From the NCBI GenBank assembly GCA_029778535.1, contig JAKOQB010000124.1, positions 1-64,000 on the forward strand: a stretch of 64,000 nucleotides of DNA. The letters run 5' to 3'. Numbering within the stretch: position 1 is the first letter of the stretch; each line of letters opens with the position of its first letter. Below the pieces are notes generated by a model. That model was given only the letters and a program-made list of their open reading frames with translations, ran no database searches and was not told the origin of the DNA. This stretch comes from Pseudomonadota bacterium (GTDB lineage Bacteria; Pseudomonadota; Gammaproteobacteria; Burkholderiales; Burkholderiaceae_F). Below, piece by piece: positions 51,160 to 60,361 of this stretch. The position numbers and the translations under genes were made by a program.

Positions 51160-52748
51160 ACCCCTGGGATGCCGCGTTCAAGGGCGATCAGACGGTCGCC
51201 GAGCGGCCGTGGCCGAAGCTGCTGTCGAAACCGACGGTGCCGATGCCGCGCGCGGAGCGGCCGAAGCGGGAACCGATTGCCACCGGCACCGAGTGGACGG
51301 TGCCGCTGCTGGAACGTTTCGACGCCGCGCTGGCCGAGCACGCAAAGCGGCTCGGCCTCGTGACCTTTCCGATCCAGTACGAGGTGATCACCGCCGATCA
51401 GATGCTCGACCTGTGCTCGACGGTCGGCATGCCGGTGCACTACCCGCACTGGAGCTTCGGCAAGCAGCTGGTGAGCCAGGAGCGCGGCTACCGCAAGGGC
51501 CGCGCCGGGCTGGCGTACGAGATCGTGATCAACACCAACCCGTCGCTCGTCTACCTGATGGAGACGAACACGCTGGCGCTGCAGGTGCTGGTGATGGCGC
51601 ACGCGGCTTACGGGCACAACGCGTTCTTCCGCAACAACTACCTGTTCCAGCAGTTCACGCAGCCGGACGCGATCCTTGACTACCTCAAGTTCGCGCGCGG
51701 CTACATCCTCGAATGCGAGCAGCGCTACGACTGGCGCGAGGTCGAGAAGGTCCTCGACTGCTGCCACACGATCGCGCCCTACGGTGTCGACCGCTACCGC
51801 CGGCCCGGACGCCTGTCGGCCAAGCGCGAGCGCGAGCGGCAGGCCGAGCGCTTGCGCTTCGCCGAGCGCCACTTCAACCCCGACTACGCGCACCTGTTCG
51901 ACTCGCGCAAGGAGCAGGCGGCCGACGAGTCGCCGTCGTTCGAGCCGCAGGAGAACCTGTTGTACTTCATCGAGAAATCGGCGCCGAAGCTGGCGCCGTG
52001 GCAGCGCGAACTCGTTCGCATCGTGCGCAAGGTGTCGCAGTACTTCTATCCGCAGCGGCTGACCAAGGTCGCCAACGAGGGCGCGGCGACCTTCTGGCAC
52101 TACACGCTGCTGCACGAGCTGTACGACGCCGGCCAGGTCGACGACGGCTTCATGCTGGAGTGGCTCGCCAACCACAGCGACGTGGTCACCCAGCTGCCGT
52201 TCGATTCGCCGCACTATCACGGCATGAATCCGTACGCGCTCGGCTTCGCGATCATGCGCGACATCCGCCGCATCTGCGAGCAGCCGACCGACGAGGACCG
52301 GCACTGGTTCCCGCATCTGGCGGGCCGGGAGTGGACCGAGCAGATCCACTTCGCGATGGCGAACTTCAAGGACGAAAGCCTGATCGAGCAGTACCTGTCG
52401 CCGAAGGTTATGCGCGAGCTGCGGCTGTTCATGCTGTCCGATCTCGAACAGTCGCGCGACGAATATCGGGTCGAGGCGATCCACAACGAACAGGGCTATC
52501 TGCGGGTGCGGCAGACGCTCGCCGCGCAGTACCGGCCGGAGCACTACCTGCCGCAGATCACGGTCGCGCGCGACAGCGCCGATTCCGACCGCGCGCTGCT
52601 GCTGCAGCATCGGGTCGAGCACGGCCGGCTGCTCGAGGCCGAATCGGTCGCCGAGGTGCTCGGCTACGTGAAGGAGCTGTGGCAGTTCGACGTGGTGCTG
52701 GAAGAGATCGACGACGCCGGCAACCGGTTGAAGATCCACAGGACGTAG
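51156..52748 (+). CDS. SpoVR/YcgB family protein
   Basis: A 530-residue cytoplasmic protein of the SpoVR family: YEVITADQMLDLCSTVGMPVHYPHWSFGK (part: VGMPVHYPHWSFGK), GHNAFFRNN, and ANEGAATFWHYTLLH. The PrkA-YeaH-SpoVR trio is conserved in stress operons of many bacteria; in Bacillus spoVR is needed for the spore cortex. The molecular function is unknown. The ATG overlaps the yeaH stop (ATGA). A bidirectional terminator follows. Confidence 0.94.
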   Translation: MNPWDAAFKGDQTVAERPWPKLLSKPTVPMPRAERPKREPIATGTEWTVPLLERFDAALAEHAKRLGLVTFPIQYEVITADQMLDLCSTVGMPVHYPHWSFGKQLVSQERGYRKGRAGLAYEIVINTNPSLVYLMETNTLALQVLVMAHAAYGHNAFFRNNYLFQQFTQPDAILDYLKFARGYILECEQRYDWREVEKVLDCCHTIAPYGVDRYRRPGRLSAKRERERQAERLRFAERHFNPDYAHLFDSRKEQAADESPSFEPQENLLYFIEKSAPKLAPWQRELVRIVRKVSQYFYPQRLTKVANEGAATFWHYTLLHELYDAGQVDDGFMLEWLANHSDVVTQLPFDSPHYHGMNPYALGFAIMRDIRRICEQPTDEDRHWFPHLAGREWTEQIHFAMANFKDESLIEQYLSPKVMRELRLFMLSDLEQSRDEYRVEAIHNEQGYLRVRQTLAAQYRPEHYLPQITVARDSADSDRALLLQHRVEHGRLLEAESVAEVLGYVKELWQFDVVLEEIDDAGNRLKIHRT

Positions 52749-52759
52749 TCGGCAGCTCA

Positions 52760-52795
52760 AAGACAGAAACGGCGCCCGCGGGCGCCGTCTTTGTT
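52760..52795. terminator. bidirectional terminator between spoVR and coxC
   Basis: AAAGAC...ACGGCGCC-CGC-GGGCGCCGT-CTTTGTT: a strong stem (52769-52788) with A-rich and T-rich flanks on the two sides, so it can end both the plus-strand prkA operon and the minus-strand cox operon. Outer arms GTCGGCAG (52748) and CTGCCGAC (52798) extend the pairing. Confidence 0.85.
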
Positions 52796-52829
52796 ATCTG
52801 CCGACTGACAACTTCCGACTGCCGACGCT

Positions 52830-53693
52830 CTACAGCCAGTACACGACGATATAGAGCCCGATCCACACCACGTCGACGAAGTGCCAGTACCACGCGGCCG
52901 CTTCGAACGCGAAGTGGTGGTCGGGGCGGAAGTGGCCGCGCAGAATGCGGAAGAACATCACCGTCAGCATGATCGCGCCGATGATCACGTGGAAGCCGTG
53001 GAACCCGGTCAGCATGAAGAACGTCGAGCCGAAAATGCCCGAGTCCAGCCGCAGGTTCAGCTCGGTGTACGCGTGAATGTATTCGAACGCCTGCACGCCG
53101 ACGAACGAGAAACCCAGCAGCAGCGTCAGCAGCAACCACAGCAGCGCCTTGCCGCGCTCGCCGGACAACAAGCCGTGGTGCGCCACCGTCAGCGTGAAGC
53201 CCGAACTGACCAGCAGGATTGTATTGATCGTCGGCACCGGCCAGGCGTGGATCTTGGAGAACTCGCCAACGATTCCGCCGGGCCCAAGCGTCGGCCAGGT
53301 GGGGGTGAAATCGGGCCACAGCAGCTTGTGGTCGAAATCGCCGAGCGACGGCAGCGTTATCACGCGCGCATAGAACAGCGCGCCGAAGAACGACGCGAAG
53401 AACATCACCTCGGAGAAGATGAACCAACTCATCCCCCAGCGGAAACTCACGTCGACCTGGCGGTTGTAGCGGCCGCCCTCCGACTCGCCGATCACCTCGG
53501 CGAACCAGCCGCGCATCATGTAGAGCAGGATCAGGAAGCCAATCAGCAGCACGTAGCCGCCGCCGCTGACGCGGTTGACCACCATCGCCGCGCCGAAGGT
53601 GGTGAAGATCATCGCGATCATCCCCACCATCGGCCAGCGTGCCGGCGCCGGCACGTAGTAATGCGCTGCCGCTCCCCCGTGCGTCGAACCCAT
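52830..53693 (-). CDS. coxC: cytochrome c oxidase subunit III
   Basis: Subunit III stabilises the oxidase and its proton uptake. The 287-residue, seven-helix protein has PWPMVGMI-type N-terminus (here ARWPMVGMIAM), RWGMSWFIFSEVMFFASFF in part, FEYIHAYTELNL with the Glu facing the lipid cavity, and the C-terminal HFAFEAAAWYWHFVDVVW in part. A strong AAGGAG site precedes the ATG. It is the last gene of the minus-strand cox structural group. Confidence 0.96.
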   Translation of the reverse strand: MGSTHGGAAAHYYVPAPARWPMVGMIAMIFTTFGAAMVVNRVSGGGYVLLIGFLILLYMMRGWFAEVIGESEGGRYNRQVDVSFRWGMSWFIFSEVMFFASFFGALFYARVITLPSLGDFDHKLLWPDFTPTWPTLGPGGIVGEFSKIHAWPVPTINTILLVSSGFTLTVAHHGLLSGERGKALLWLLLTLLLGFSFVGVQAFEYIHAYTELNLRLDSGIFGSTFFMLTGFHGFHVIIGAIMLTVMFFRILRGHFRPDHHFAFEAAAWYWHFVDVVWIGLYIVVYWL

Positions 53694-53729
53694 TTGTCCC
53701 TTCTCCTTCCTTATCGCAATCCGGCCGCC

Positions 53730-53954
53730 TCAGCGCAGCACGACGAATTTGATGATCGACACCAGCAGAACGATGAACAGCGCCGCGCCGATCACGCCCA
53801 TCACGATCACGTGGATCGGGTTCAGGTGCGCGGCGTCGGACTCGTAATGCTTGCGCTTGCGCACGCCGAAGAACGACCAGAACACCGCACGCGCGGTCTG
53901 CCCGAGCGAAGCCTTGCGCCCGACGACGGATGGCTTCGTTGCGTCGTCGTTCAT
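53730..53954 (-). CDS. DUF2970 small membrane protein
   Basis: A 74-residue protein with a single C-terminal helix (about 50-72, VIVMGVIGAALFIVLLVSI). The N-terminal part, ARAVFWSFFGVRK, matches the DUF2970 family. It is regularly found between ctaG and coxC in betaproteobacteria. The ATG lies 1 bp after the ctaG stop. An accessory role in oxidase assembly is inferred from position. Confidence 0.85.
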   Translation of the reverse strand: MNDDATKPSVVGRKASLGQTARAVFWSFFGVRKRKHYESDAAHLNPIHVIVMGVIGAALFIVLLVSIIKFVVLR

Positions 53955-53955
53955 T

Positions 53956-54537
53956 TCAGCTCCGGCGCTCACGCCCGATCTGCGCCTGCGCGGGCGCCGC
54001 GCCCGGCACCTCGAAAAACGTGTACGACAGCGTGATCGTGCCGATGTCCTTCGGCAGCTCGGGATCGACGAAGAACACGACCGGGAACCGGCGCGTCTCG
54101 CGCGCCGCAAGGGTCTGCTGCTTGAAGCAGAAGCACTCGATCTTGTTGAAGTAGCGCGCCGATTGCATGGGCGCGTAGCTCGGGATCGCCTGCCCGACCA
54201 TCGCCCGGTCCTCGAGATTGACAAGGTCGTACTCGACGTGCACCAGCTCGCCCGGGTGCACCTCGAGATGGTTGACCTCCGGCCTGAAGCGCCACGGGCC
54301 CTGCCGGTTGGCGTCGAACTCGACCACGATCGTGCGCGTGCGATCGACCTGCGTGTTGGCGGCGCGGCGCTCCGCCTCCGGATCCTTGCCGGTCAGGATG
54401 TTGATGCCGGTGATCTCGCAGATCGTGCGGTAGATCGGGATCAGTGCCCAGCCGAAGCCGAACATCAGCGCCGCCACGACCACGAGCTTGCGCAGCAGGT
54501 GGCGGTTGGACCGGGTGTCGATGCGCGGTTCGGCCAT
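53956..54537 (-). CDS. ctaG: cytochrome c oxidase assembly protein CtaG (Cox11)
   Basis: CtaG delivers copper to the CuB site of subunit I. The 193-residue protein has a membrane helix (about 17-34), a periplasmic domain with RFRPEVNHLEVHPGE, and the copper-binding KIECFCFKQQ (Cys135 and Cys137). It ends DIGTITLSYTFFEVP. All hallmark elements are present. It lies between the 41-residue protein and the DUF2970 gene. Confidence 0.95.
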   Translation of the reverse strand: MAEPRIDTRSNRHLLRKLVVVAALMFGFGWALIPIYRTICEITGINILTGKDPEAERRAANTQVDRTRTIVVEFDANRQGPWRFRPEVNHLEVHPGELVHVEYDLVNLEDRAMVGQAIPSYAPMQSARYFNKIECFCFKQQTLAARETRRFPVVFFVDPELPKDIGTITLSYTFFEVPGAAPAQAQIGRERRS

Positions 54538-54544
54538 CGCGCCC

Positions 54545-54670
54545 TCAGCCTCCGAACAGCCAGCGCCGCACGATGATGCCGACGAAGAACACCAGCGCGA
54601 TCGACAGCAGCACCAGCGCGGTGCGCTTGTTGCTCGACTGCTGCCGATCTGCCGAAGTCTGCTGACCCAT
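54545..54670 (-). CDS. cytochrome oxidase small assembly protein
   Basis: A 41-residue protein, too short for routine ORF lists: MGQQTSADRQQSSNKR, one helix TALVLLSIALVFFVGIIV, then RRWLFGG. This matches the small proteins between coxA and ctaG in betaproteobacterial cox clusters. The ATG at 54670 has a modest upstream context. The stop is 7 bp before the ctaG ATG. Confidence rests on conserved position and the clear membrane helix. Confidence 0.8.
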   Translation of the reverse strand: MGQQTSADRQQSSNKRTALVLLSIALVFFVGIIVRRWLFGG

Positions 54671-54711
54671 GGCCTAGCGTGGCCGGCCGCATCGCGACCG
54701 GCGTCATCCGA

Positions 54712-56304
54712 CTATTTGACGACCGGAGGGGTTTCGAAGGTGTGGAACGGTGCCGGCGACGGCACGGTCCATTCGAGCCCCCCGTCCTGCGCGTCGAAGT
54801 AGTTCTCCTTCGCCTTCGGGCCGCCCTTGATGCACTTGAGCACTGCCCACAGGAAGATCAGCTGCGACAGCCCGAAGCCGAACGCGCCGATCGATGCCAC
54901 CATGTTGAAGTCGGCGAACTGCATCGGGTAGTCGGCGTAGCGGCGCGGCATGCCCGCGAGCCCCAGGAAATGCATCGGGAAGAACGTCACGTTGAAGAAG
55001 ATCATCGACAGCCAGAAGTGCCACTTGCCGAGCTTCTCGTCGTACATGTGCCCGGTCCACTTCGGCAGCCAGAAGTAGGCGCCGCCGAACATCGCGAACA
55101 GCGAGCCGGCCACCAGCACATAGTGGAAGTGCGCGACCACGTAGTACGTGTCCTGGATCTGGATGTCGATCGGCGCCATCGCGCAGATCAGCCCCGTGAA
55201 GCCGCCCATCGTGAATACGAAGATGAAGCCGATCGCCCAAAGCATCGGCGTCTCGAAGGTGAGGCTCCCCTTCCACATCGTCGCCAGCCAGTTGAAGATC
55301 TTCACGCCGGTCGGCACCGCGATCAGCATCGTCGCGTACATGAAGAAGAGCTGCCCCGTCACCGGCATGCCGGTGGTGAACATATGGTGCGCCCACACGA
55401 TGAACGACAGGATCGCGATCGATGCGGTCGCGTACACCATCGACGCGTAGCCGAACAGCGGCTTGCGCGAGAACACCGGCACGATCTGGCTGACGATCCC
55501 GAACGCCGGCAGGATCATGATGTACACCTCGGGGTGGCCGAAGAACCAGAAGATGTGCTGGAACATCACCGGGTCGCCGCCGCCCGCCGCGTTGAAGAAG
55601 CTGGTGCCGAAATGGCGGTCGGTCAGCGTCATCGTGATGGCGCCGGCCAGCACCGGCATCACCGCGATCAGCAGGTACGCGGTGATCAGCCAGGTCCAGA
55701 CGAACATCGGCATCTTCATCAGCGTCATGCCGGGCGCGCGCATGTTCAGGATCGTGGTGATGATGTTGATCGACCCCATGATGGAACTCGCGCCCATGAT
55801 GTGCAGCGCGAAGATCGCCATGTCCATGCCCATGCCCATCTGCACCGTCAGCGGCGCGTAGACGGTCCAGCCGGTGGCCGGCGCGCCGCCGGGCACGAAG
55901 AACGAACCCACGAGCAGCAATGCGGCCGGCGGCAGCAGCCAGAAGCTGAAGTTGTTCATACGCGCGAACGCCATGTCGGGCGCGCCGATCTGCAGCGGGA
56001 TCTGCCAGTTCGCGAAGCCGACGAAGCCGGGCATGATCGCGCCGAACACCATGATCAGCCCGTGCATCGTGGTGAGCTGGTTGAAGAACTGCGGCTCGAA
56101 GATCTGCAGCCCGGGCTGGAAGAGCTCCGAGCGGATGCCGAGCGCGAGCACGCCGCCGCTCAGGAACATCGTGAACGAGAACCACAGGTACATCGTGCCG
56201 ATGTCCTTGTGGTTGGTCGCGTACAGCCAGCGCCGCCAGCCGGACGGAGCGTGGTCGTGGGCGGCGTCGTGCGCGTGACCGTGATCGTGGACGATTGCGC
56301 TCAT
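54712..56304 (-). CDS. coxA: cytochrome c oxidase subunit I
   Basis: Subunit I holds heme a and the heme a3-CuB centre that reduces oxygen. The 530-residue, twelve-helix protein has [11 protein letters not shown] with the cross-linked His-Tyr pair, [13 protein letters not shown] with CuB His residues, the K-channel Lys in the [14 protein letters not shown] region, the D-channel start NQL...MH segment (NQLTTMHG) and HFHYVL for the heme ligands. It follows coxB by 52 bp with an AAGGAG site. Confidence 0.97.
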   Translation of the reverse strand: MSAIVHDHGHAHDAAHDHAPSGWRRWLYATNHKDIGTMYLWFSFTMFLSGGVLALGIRSELFQPGLQIFEPQFFNQLTTMHGLIMVFGAIMPGFVGFANWQIPLQIGAPDMAFARMNNFSFWLLPPAALLLVGSFFVPGGAPATGWTVYAPLTVQMGMGMDMAIFALHIMGASSIMGSINIITTILNMRAPGMTLMKMPMFVWTWLITAYLLIAVMPVLAGAITMTLTDRHFGTSFFNAAGGGDPVMFQHIFWFFGHPEVYIMILPAFGIVSQIVPVFSRKPLFGYASMVYATASIAILSFIVWAHHMFTTGMPVTGQLFFMYATMLIAVPTGVKIFNWLATMWKGSLTFETPMLWAIGFIFVFTMGGFTGLICAMAPIDIQIQDTYYVVAHFHYVLVAGSLFAMFGGAYFWLPKWTGHMYDEKLGKWHFWLSMIFFNVTFFPMHFLGLAGMPRRYADYPMQFADFNMVASIGAFGFGLSQLIFLWAVLKCIKGGPKAKENYFDAQDGGLEWTVPSPAPFHTFETPPVVK

Positions 56305-56356
56305 TTGTGCTCCTTCGGACTTAGTCCGCTGTTGCCCTTCGTTGCATCACCGCGCA

Positions 56357-57499
56357 TCACTTGCGCGCCGCCTTGAATTCGCTCGGCTGGATCGCCACGC
56401 CGGTCTTGTTGCCCCAGCTGTTGCGCTCGTAGGTCGCGGCCGCCGCCAGCTCGACGTCCGACAGCGCCTTCCACGGCGGCATCGCACCCTTGCCGTTCAG
56501 CATGATCGCGATCTGCTGCTCCTTGTTCGCGACCACCGGGCTGCCGTCCAGCGGCGGGAACGTCCCCTTGATGCCCTGCCCGTTCGCCTGATGGCAGGCC
56601 TGGCAGTTCGCCGCGTACACCTTGGCGCCGCGCTCCATCAGCTCGGCCATGGTCCAGGTCTTGTTCGGGTCGTCCGCGGCCGCCGCCATCGCCTTCTTCT
56701 TCTCGCCGACCCATTTGGTGTATTCCTCGGCGGTCACCACGCGCACCTTGATCGGCATGAACGCGTGGTTCTTGCCGCACAGCTCGGCGCACTGGCCGTA
56801 ATAGACGCCGGTCTTCTCGGCGCGGAACCACGTGTCGCGCACGAAGCCGGGAATCGCGTCCTGCTTGACCGCGAAGGCCGGCACGAACCACGCGTGGATC
56901 ACGTCGTTGGCGGTGGTGATCACGCGCACCTTCTTGTCGACCGGGACCACGAGCTCGTTGTCGACCTCGAGCAGATACACCGGATTCGCCTTGCGCGCGG
57001 CGTCGTTGCCGCCGTCGATCTGATCCTGCGGCGTGGCGAGCGTGGAGAAGAACGAGATGCCCTCGCCCTCGCCCTTCAGATAGTCGTAGCCCCACTTCCA
57101 CTGGTAGCCGGTCGCCTTGATCGTCAGGTCCGCGTTCGACGTGTCCTTCATCGCCACCACCGTGCGGGTCGCCAACGCGCCCATCACGATCACGATGATG
57201 AAGGGCACGATGGTCCACGCGATCTCGACCGCGGTGCTCTCGTGGAAGTTCTCCGCCTGATGACCCTTGGACCTGCGGTGGGCGTAGATCGAATAGAACA
57301 TCACGCCGAACACGGCGACGAAGATCACGCCGCAGATGCCCAGCATCATCCAGTGCAGCCAGTTCACGTCGCGCGCGATCGGCGTGACCGGCGGCGCGAG
57401 GTTGTACCGGCTCTGGATGGCGCCCGCCGCGCCTGCCGCGGCGAGCAGCCCCGCTGCCAGGGCCGCCCTGATCGTTGTCGTCATTCTGATCGAATCCAT
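56357..57499 (-). CDS. coxB: cytochrome c oxidase subunit II with cytochrome c domain
   Basis: Subunit II holds CuA and accepts electrons from cytochrome c. The precursor is about 380 residues, with a signal (to about AGAAGA), two helices, and a cupredoxin domain with the CuA motif CAELCGKNHAFM (Cys near 236 and 240). A fused C-terminal cytochrome c domain has the heme site CQACH (near 299) and a later Met ligand (AMPPW). This makes the enzyme a caa3 type. The start may be ATG 57499 or ATG 57484 (five residues shorter). Confidence 0.95.
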   Translation of the reverse strand: MDSIRMTTTIRAALAAGLLAAAGAAGAIQSRYNLAPPVTPIARDVNWLHWMMLGICGVIFVAVFGVMFYSIYAHRRSKGHQAENFHESTAVEIAWTIVPFIIVIVMGALATRTVVAMKDTSNADLTIKATGYQWKWGYDYLKGEGEGISFFSTLATPQDQIDGGNDAARKANPVYLLEVDNELVVPVDKKVRVITTANDVIHAWFVPAFAVKQDAIPGFVRDTWFRAEKTGVYYGQCAELCGKNHAFMPIKVRVVTAEEYTKWVGEKKKAMAAAADDPNKTWTMAELMERGAKVYAANCQACHQANGQGIKGTFPPLDGSPVVANKEQQIAIMLNGKGAMPPWKALSDVELAAAATYERNSWGNKTGVAIQPSEFKAARK

Positions 57500-57549
57500 C
57501 AAGTCATCCGCCGCGGCCCGCGCCGCCCCCAAATTGCCGTCGTCTCCGT

Positions 57550-58017
57550 TTACCCCGCGTCCGCGGATCGCAGCGCGCGATTCAGTTCGTGCGCCAGCTG
57601 CCGCCGGCGCTCGTCGACCAGAGCGGCGCCGAATTCGACGCGCCGGTCCGCCGCCACCAGGAACAACCGCGCACTCGATGCGCGGTCCGCGCCGGCGTCC
57701 ACCTCGACCCGCGCGCGCGGCGTCGCGACCTGCCAGTCCGACCGGCGCGAACCGCGAACCTGCTCGAGACGCAGCCGTCCGGCCTGCAGCTCGAGCACTT
57801 CGTAGTCTCCCGCATGCCGCCCGAAGCAGAAGAACGCGGCCGCGAGCACCACCAGCTCGACTCCCACGAACGGCAGCACCAGCCACAGTCCGTACGCGGC
57901 GAAGCCGACGCCGATCGCGAACGACAATGCCACGATCGACGCGAACACCGCGGCCAGTTGCCGCGGCGAAGCGGAACAGTTGCGCTTGATGATCCAGCGG
58001 ATCACGGGTTCGGCCAT
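57550..58017 (-). CDS. DUF2244 domain protein
   Basis: A 155-residue membrane protein with two close helices (about 22-62), FASIVALSFAIGVGFAAYG and LVLPFVGVELVVLAAAFF, then a cytoplasmic beta-rich domain (GDYEVLELQAGRLRLEQV, and RARVEVDAGAD). It is the first gene of the cox operon here, as in many alpha- and betaproteobacteria. Function is unknown. The ATG at 58017 gives the usual MAEPVIRW; the longer open frame upstream is not supported. Confidence 0.85.
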   Translation of the reverse strand: MAEPVIRWIIKRNCSASPRQLAAVFASIVALSFAIGVGFAAYGLWLVLPFVGVELVVLAAAFFCFGRHAGDYEVLELQAGRLRLEQVRGSRRSDWQVATPRARVEVDAGADRASSARLFLVAADRRVEFGAALVDERRRQLAHELNRALRSADAG

Positions 58018-58143
58018 CGACAGGGATCTTCCTTCTGCTTGCGCGGCCGGGCGGCTTCGCGGCGCGGCCGCGATCAACCCGACGGCACACCCGGCAATAT
58101 CCAGATGAGCTTTCTTGATCCAGGGCAATTACAGAGCGGGCGG

Positions 58144-58149
58144 ATTATA
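58144..58149 (-). promoter_or_regulatory. -10 element of the cox operon
   Basis: A perfect TATAAT on the minus strand (ATTATA at 58144-58149), 127 bp before the DUF2244 ATG. The upstream -35 region is GC-rich with no good TTGACA match, so activation or an extended element may be needed. Confidence 0.55.
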
Positions 58150-58195
58150 GGCACAGCCGCGCAACGCCAGCCACACCCGCGGTGGGTAACGTCGA

Positions 58196-59134
58196 TCAGC
58201 GCGAGCGCAGCTGCGCGCGCAGGCTATCGACCGGAATGCGCGTCGTCTTCCCGGCCGGGCGCGCGACGGGCTTCCACGCATGGCCATAGGCGATCTCGAA
58301 GGTCAGGCCGATGCGCCCGTCAGCGCCGCGGCGCGCTTCGAGCCGATCGAGCAGCGCGCGCGCCTGCCGCCCCGATGCGAGGCCGCGCGCGCGATCGTCG
58401 CGCGGATTGCCGCCGAGCGCGGCGACTTCGCGCAGCAGCTCGCCCGGCGTGACGTAGGTCAGCCGGATGCGCTCGGCGTCCATCACCGGCGTCGCGAAGC
58501 CGGCCGCCACCAGCATGTCGCCGAAGTCGTGCATGTCGATGAACGGCATCGGCGCCGCGCGCGGCATCACCGCGGTGAACGCTTCGCGCAGCTCCTTGAT
58601 CGTATCGGGGCCGAAGCAGCTGAACATCAGCAGGCCGTCGGTCCGCAGCACGCGCTTCCACTCCGGAAACAATCGGTGCGGCGTCGGGTGCCAGTGCAGC
58701 ATCAGGTTGGAGAAGACGAAGTCCACGCAGCCGTCGGCGAGCGGCAATGCGCCCGCGTCGGCGGCGATCCGGTGCGCGCGCGCATTGCCCCACCAGCGCG
58801 CCAGCCGCGCGATGCCGCCGGCTCCATGGCCGAGGCTCAGCATGCGCAGCGAGTGATCGATGCCGATCCACTCAGCCGCACGGTAGCGGCGCAGCAGCGG
58901 CGCGCGCGACGCGCCGGTGCCGCAGCCGATGTCGACGATGCGCGCCGGCGCGAGCCGGATCACGTCGAGCCGCTCCAGCATCCGGCGCTCGACCTCGCGC
59001 GCAAGGAAATCGCGCTGCGCGAAGTGCGGCGCGCGCCGGTCGAACTGACCGCGCACGGTCGCGGTCCGCGCCGGGACGCGCGGCGGATCGACGATCGTGG
59101 GAGTGAGTTCGGAGGTGCCGGGACCGAGAGCCAT
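58196..59134 (-). CDS. BioC-like SAM-dependent methyltransferase
   Basis: A 312-residue class I methyltransferase. Motif I is VDIGCGTGASR (67-77); then FSNLMLHWHPTPHRLFPEWKRVLRTDGLLMFS, in part HWHPTPHRLFPEW, and CFGPDTIKELREAF. These stretches are characteristic of BioC (malonyl-ACP methyltransferase, early biotin synthesis) and its NDUFAF5-like relatives. No other bio gene is here, so the substrate is not settled. It diverges from comF by 42 bp. Confidence 0.82.
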   Translation of the reverse strand: MALGPGTSELTPTIVDPPRVPARTATVRGQFDRRAPHFAQRDFLAREVERRMLERLDVIRLAPARIVDIGCGTGASRAPLLRRYRAAEWIGIDHSLRMLSLGHGAGGIARLARWWGNARAHRIAADAGALPLADGCVDFVFSNLMLHWHPTPHRLFPEWKRVLRTDGLLMFSCFGPDTIKELREAFTAVMPRAAPMPFIDMHDFGDMLVAAGFATPVMDAERIRLTYVTPGELLREVAALGGNPRDDRARGLASGRQARALLDRLEARRGADGRIGLTFEIAYGHAWKPVARPAGKTTRIPVDSLRAQLRSR

Positions 59135-59176
59135 GCGGCGGCGCTGAAGCTGCGCGGCAGTATATGCTCGCCGCGG

Positions 59177-59875
59177 ATGAGAGTCGGCTTCTTGCTGCAG
59201 CGGCTCGCGCGCGGCGCCAGGCCGTGCGCGCTGTGCGGAATCAATGACAGCGCCGAGGGTCCGCTGTGCCCGGACTGCGAGCGGGACTTCGTTTCGCCGC
59301 TCGTTCCGCGCTGCGCGGTATGCGCGATCCGGCTGCCCGCTTCCGCCGCGACGGTCTGCGGCGCGTGCCTGCGGCATCCGCCGCACTTCGATGCCACGCT
59401 CGCGCTCGGCGACTACGCGCCGCCGCTCGACGGCATGGTGGTCGCGCTGAAGGCCGGTGGCCGACTTGCGCTCGCGGCCGACTTCGGCGCGCTGCTGGCA
59501 CGCCGCGCCCAGCGGATCGAGCGCGCCGGCGCGCTGCTCGCCGCGGTTCCGCTCGCCTTCGAGCGGCAGGCCGAGCGCGGCTTCAATCAGGCGCTGGAGG
59601 TCGCGCGCCGCGCGGCGCGCGACCTCGCAGTCCCGCTCGATGCCGATGCGCTGCTGCGCGTGCGGCACGCCGCTCCCCAGCACGAGCTGGCGCTCGCCGA
59701 GCGGCGGCGCAACGTGCGCGGCGCATTCACGGTGCGCGCCGACGTGCGCGGACGGCACGTGCTGGTCGTCGACGACGTGATGACGACGGGCAGCACGCTC
59801 GACGAGATCGCGGCGGTGCTGAAGCAGGCCGGCGCGGCGCGCGTGACCAACCTCGTCGTCGCGCGGACACCGTGA
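59177..59875 (+). CDS. comF: ComF-family phosphoribosyltransferase-like protein
   Basis: ComF proteins contribute to DNA uptake and recombination in transformable bacteria. The 232-residue protein has four zinc-type CxxC pairs in the N-terminus (Cys17/20, 31/34, 46/49, 61/64) and a C-terminal type I phosphoribosyltransferase domain with VVDDVMTTGST (near 197-207). The start ATG at 59177 lies 42 bp from the divergent methyltransferase. Its TGA overlaps a GTG ahead of trmL. Confidence 0.92.
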   Translation: MRVGFLLQRLARGARPCALCGINDSAEGPLCPDCERDFVSPLVPRCAVCAIRLPASAATVCGACLRHPPHFDATLALGDYAPPLDGMVVALKAGGRLALAADFGALLARRAQRIERAGALLAAVPLAFERQAERGFNQALEVARRAARDLAVPLDADALLRVRHAAPQHELALAERRRNVRGAFTVRADVRGRHVLVVDDVMTTGSTLDEIAAVLKQAGAARVTNLVVARTP

Positions 59876-59877
59876 CC

Positions 59878-60348
59878 ATGTTCAACGTCGTGCTGGTCGA
59901 GCCGGAGATCCCGCCCAACACGGGCAACGTGATCCGGCTGTGCGCGAACACCGGCGCGCGGCTGCACCTGGTCGAGCCGCTCGGCTTCGATCTCACCGAC
60001 AAGCAGTTGCGCCGTGCCGGGCTCGACTATCACGAGTACGCGACGGTCAAGGTGCACGCCAGCTTCGATGCACTGCTGGCGTCCGCGTGCTGCGACCTGC
60101 AGCGGATGTTCGCCTTCACCACGCGCGGCACGCGGCGGCTCGGCGAAGTTGCGTTCGCGCCGGGCGACTGGTTCGTGTTCGGCGCCGAAACGCGCGGCCT
60201 GCCCGAGCCGTTGCGCCAACGCTTCGCGCCGGAGCAGCGGCTCCGGCTGCCGATGCGCGCGGGCAATCGCAGCCTCAACCTGTCCAACGCGGTCGCGGTG
60301 ATCGTCTACGAGGCGTGGCGCCAGCAGGGCTACGCCGGAGGCTCGTAG
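59878..60348 (+). CDS. trmL: tRNA (cytidine/uridine-2'-O-)-methyltransferase TrmL
   Basis: TrmL methylates the wobble 2'-OH of tRNA-Leu. The 156-residue SPOUT protein has VLVEPEIPPNTGNVIRLCANTG in part (EPEIPPNTGNVIRL), GLDYHEY, the SAM-knot FGAETRGLPEPLRQ and SLNLSNAVAVIVYEAWRQ in part. Length is typical. The start is ATG 59878, or GTG 59872 overlapping the comF stop, two residues longer. Confidence 0.94.
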   Translation: MFNVVLVEPEIPPNTGNVIRLCANTGARLHLVEPLGFDLTDKQLRRAGLDYHEYATVKVHASFDALLASACCDLQRMFAFTTRGTRRLGEVAFAPGDWFVFGAETRGLPEPLRQRFAPEQRLRLPMRAGNRSLNLSNAVAVIVYEAWRQQGYAGGS

Positions 60349-60361
60349 CAACGCCTGACGG

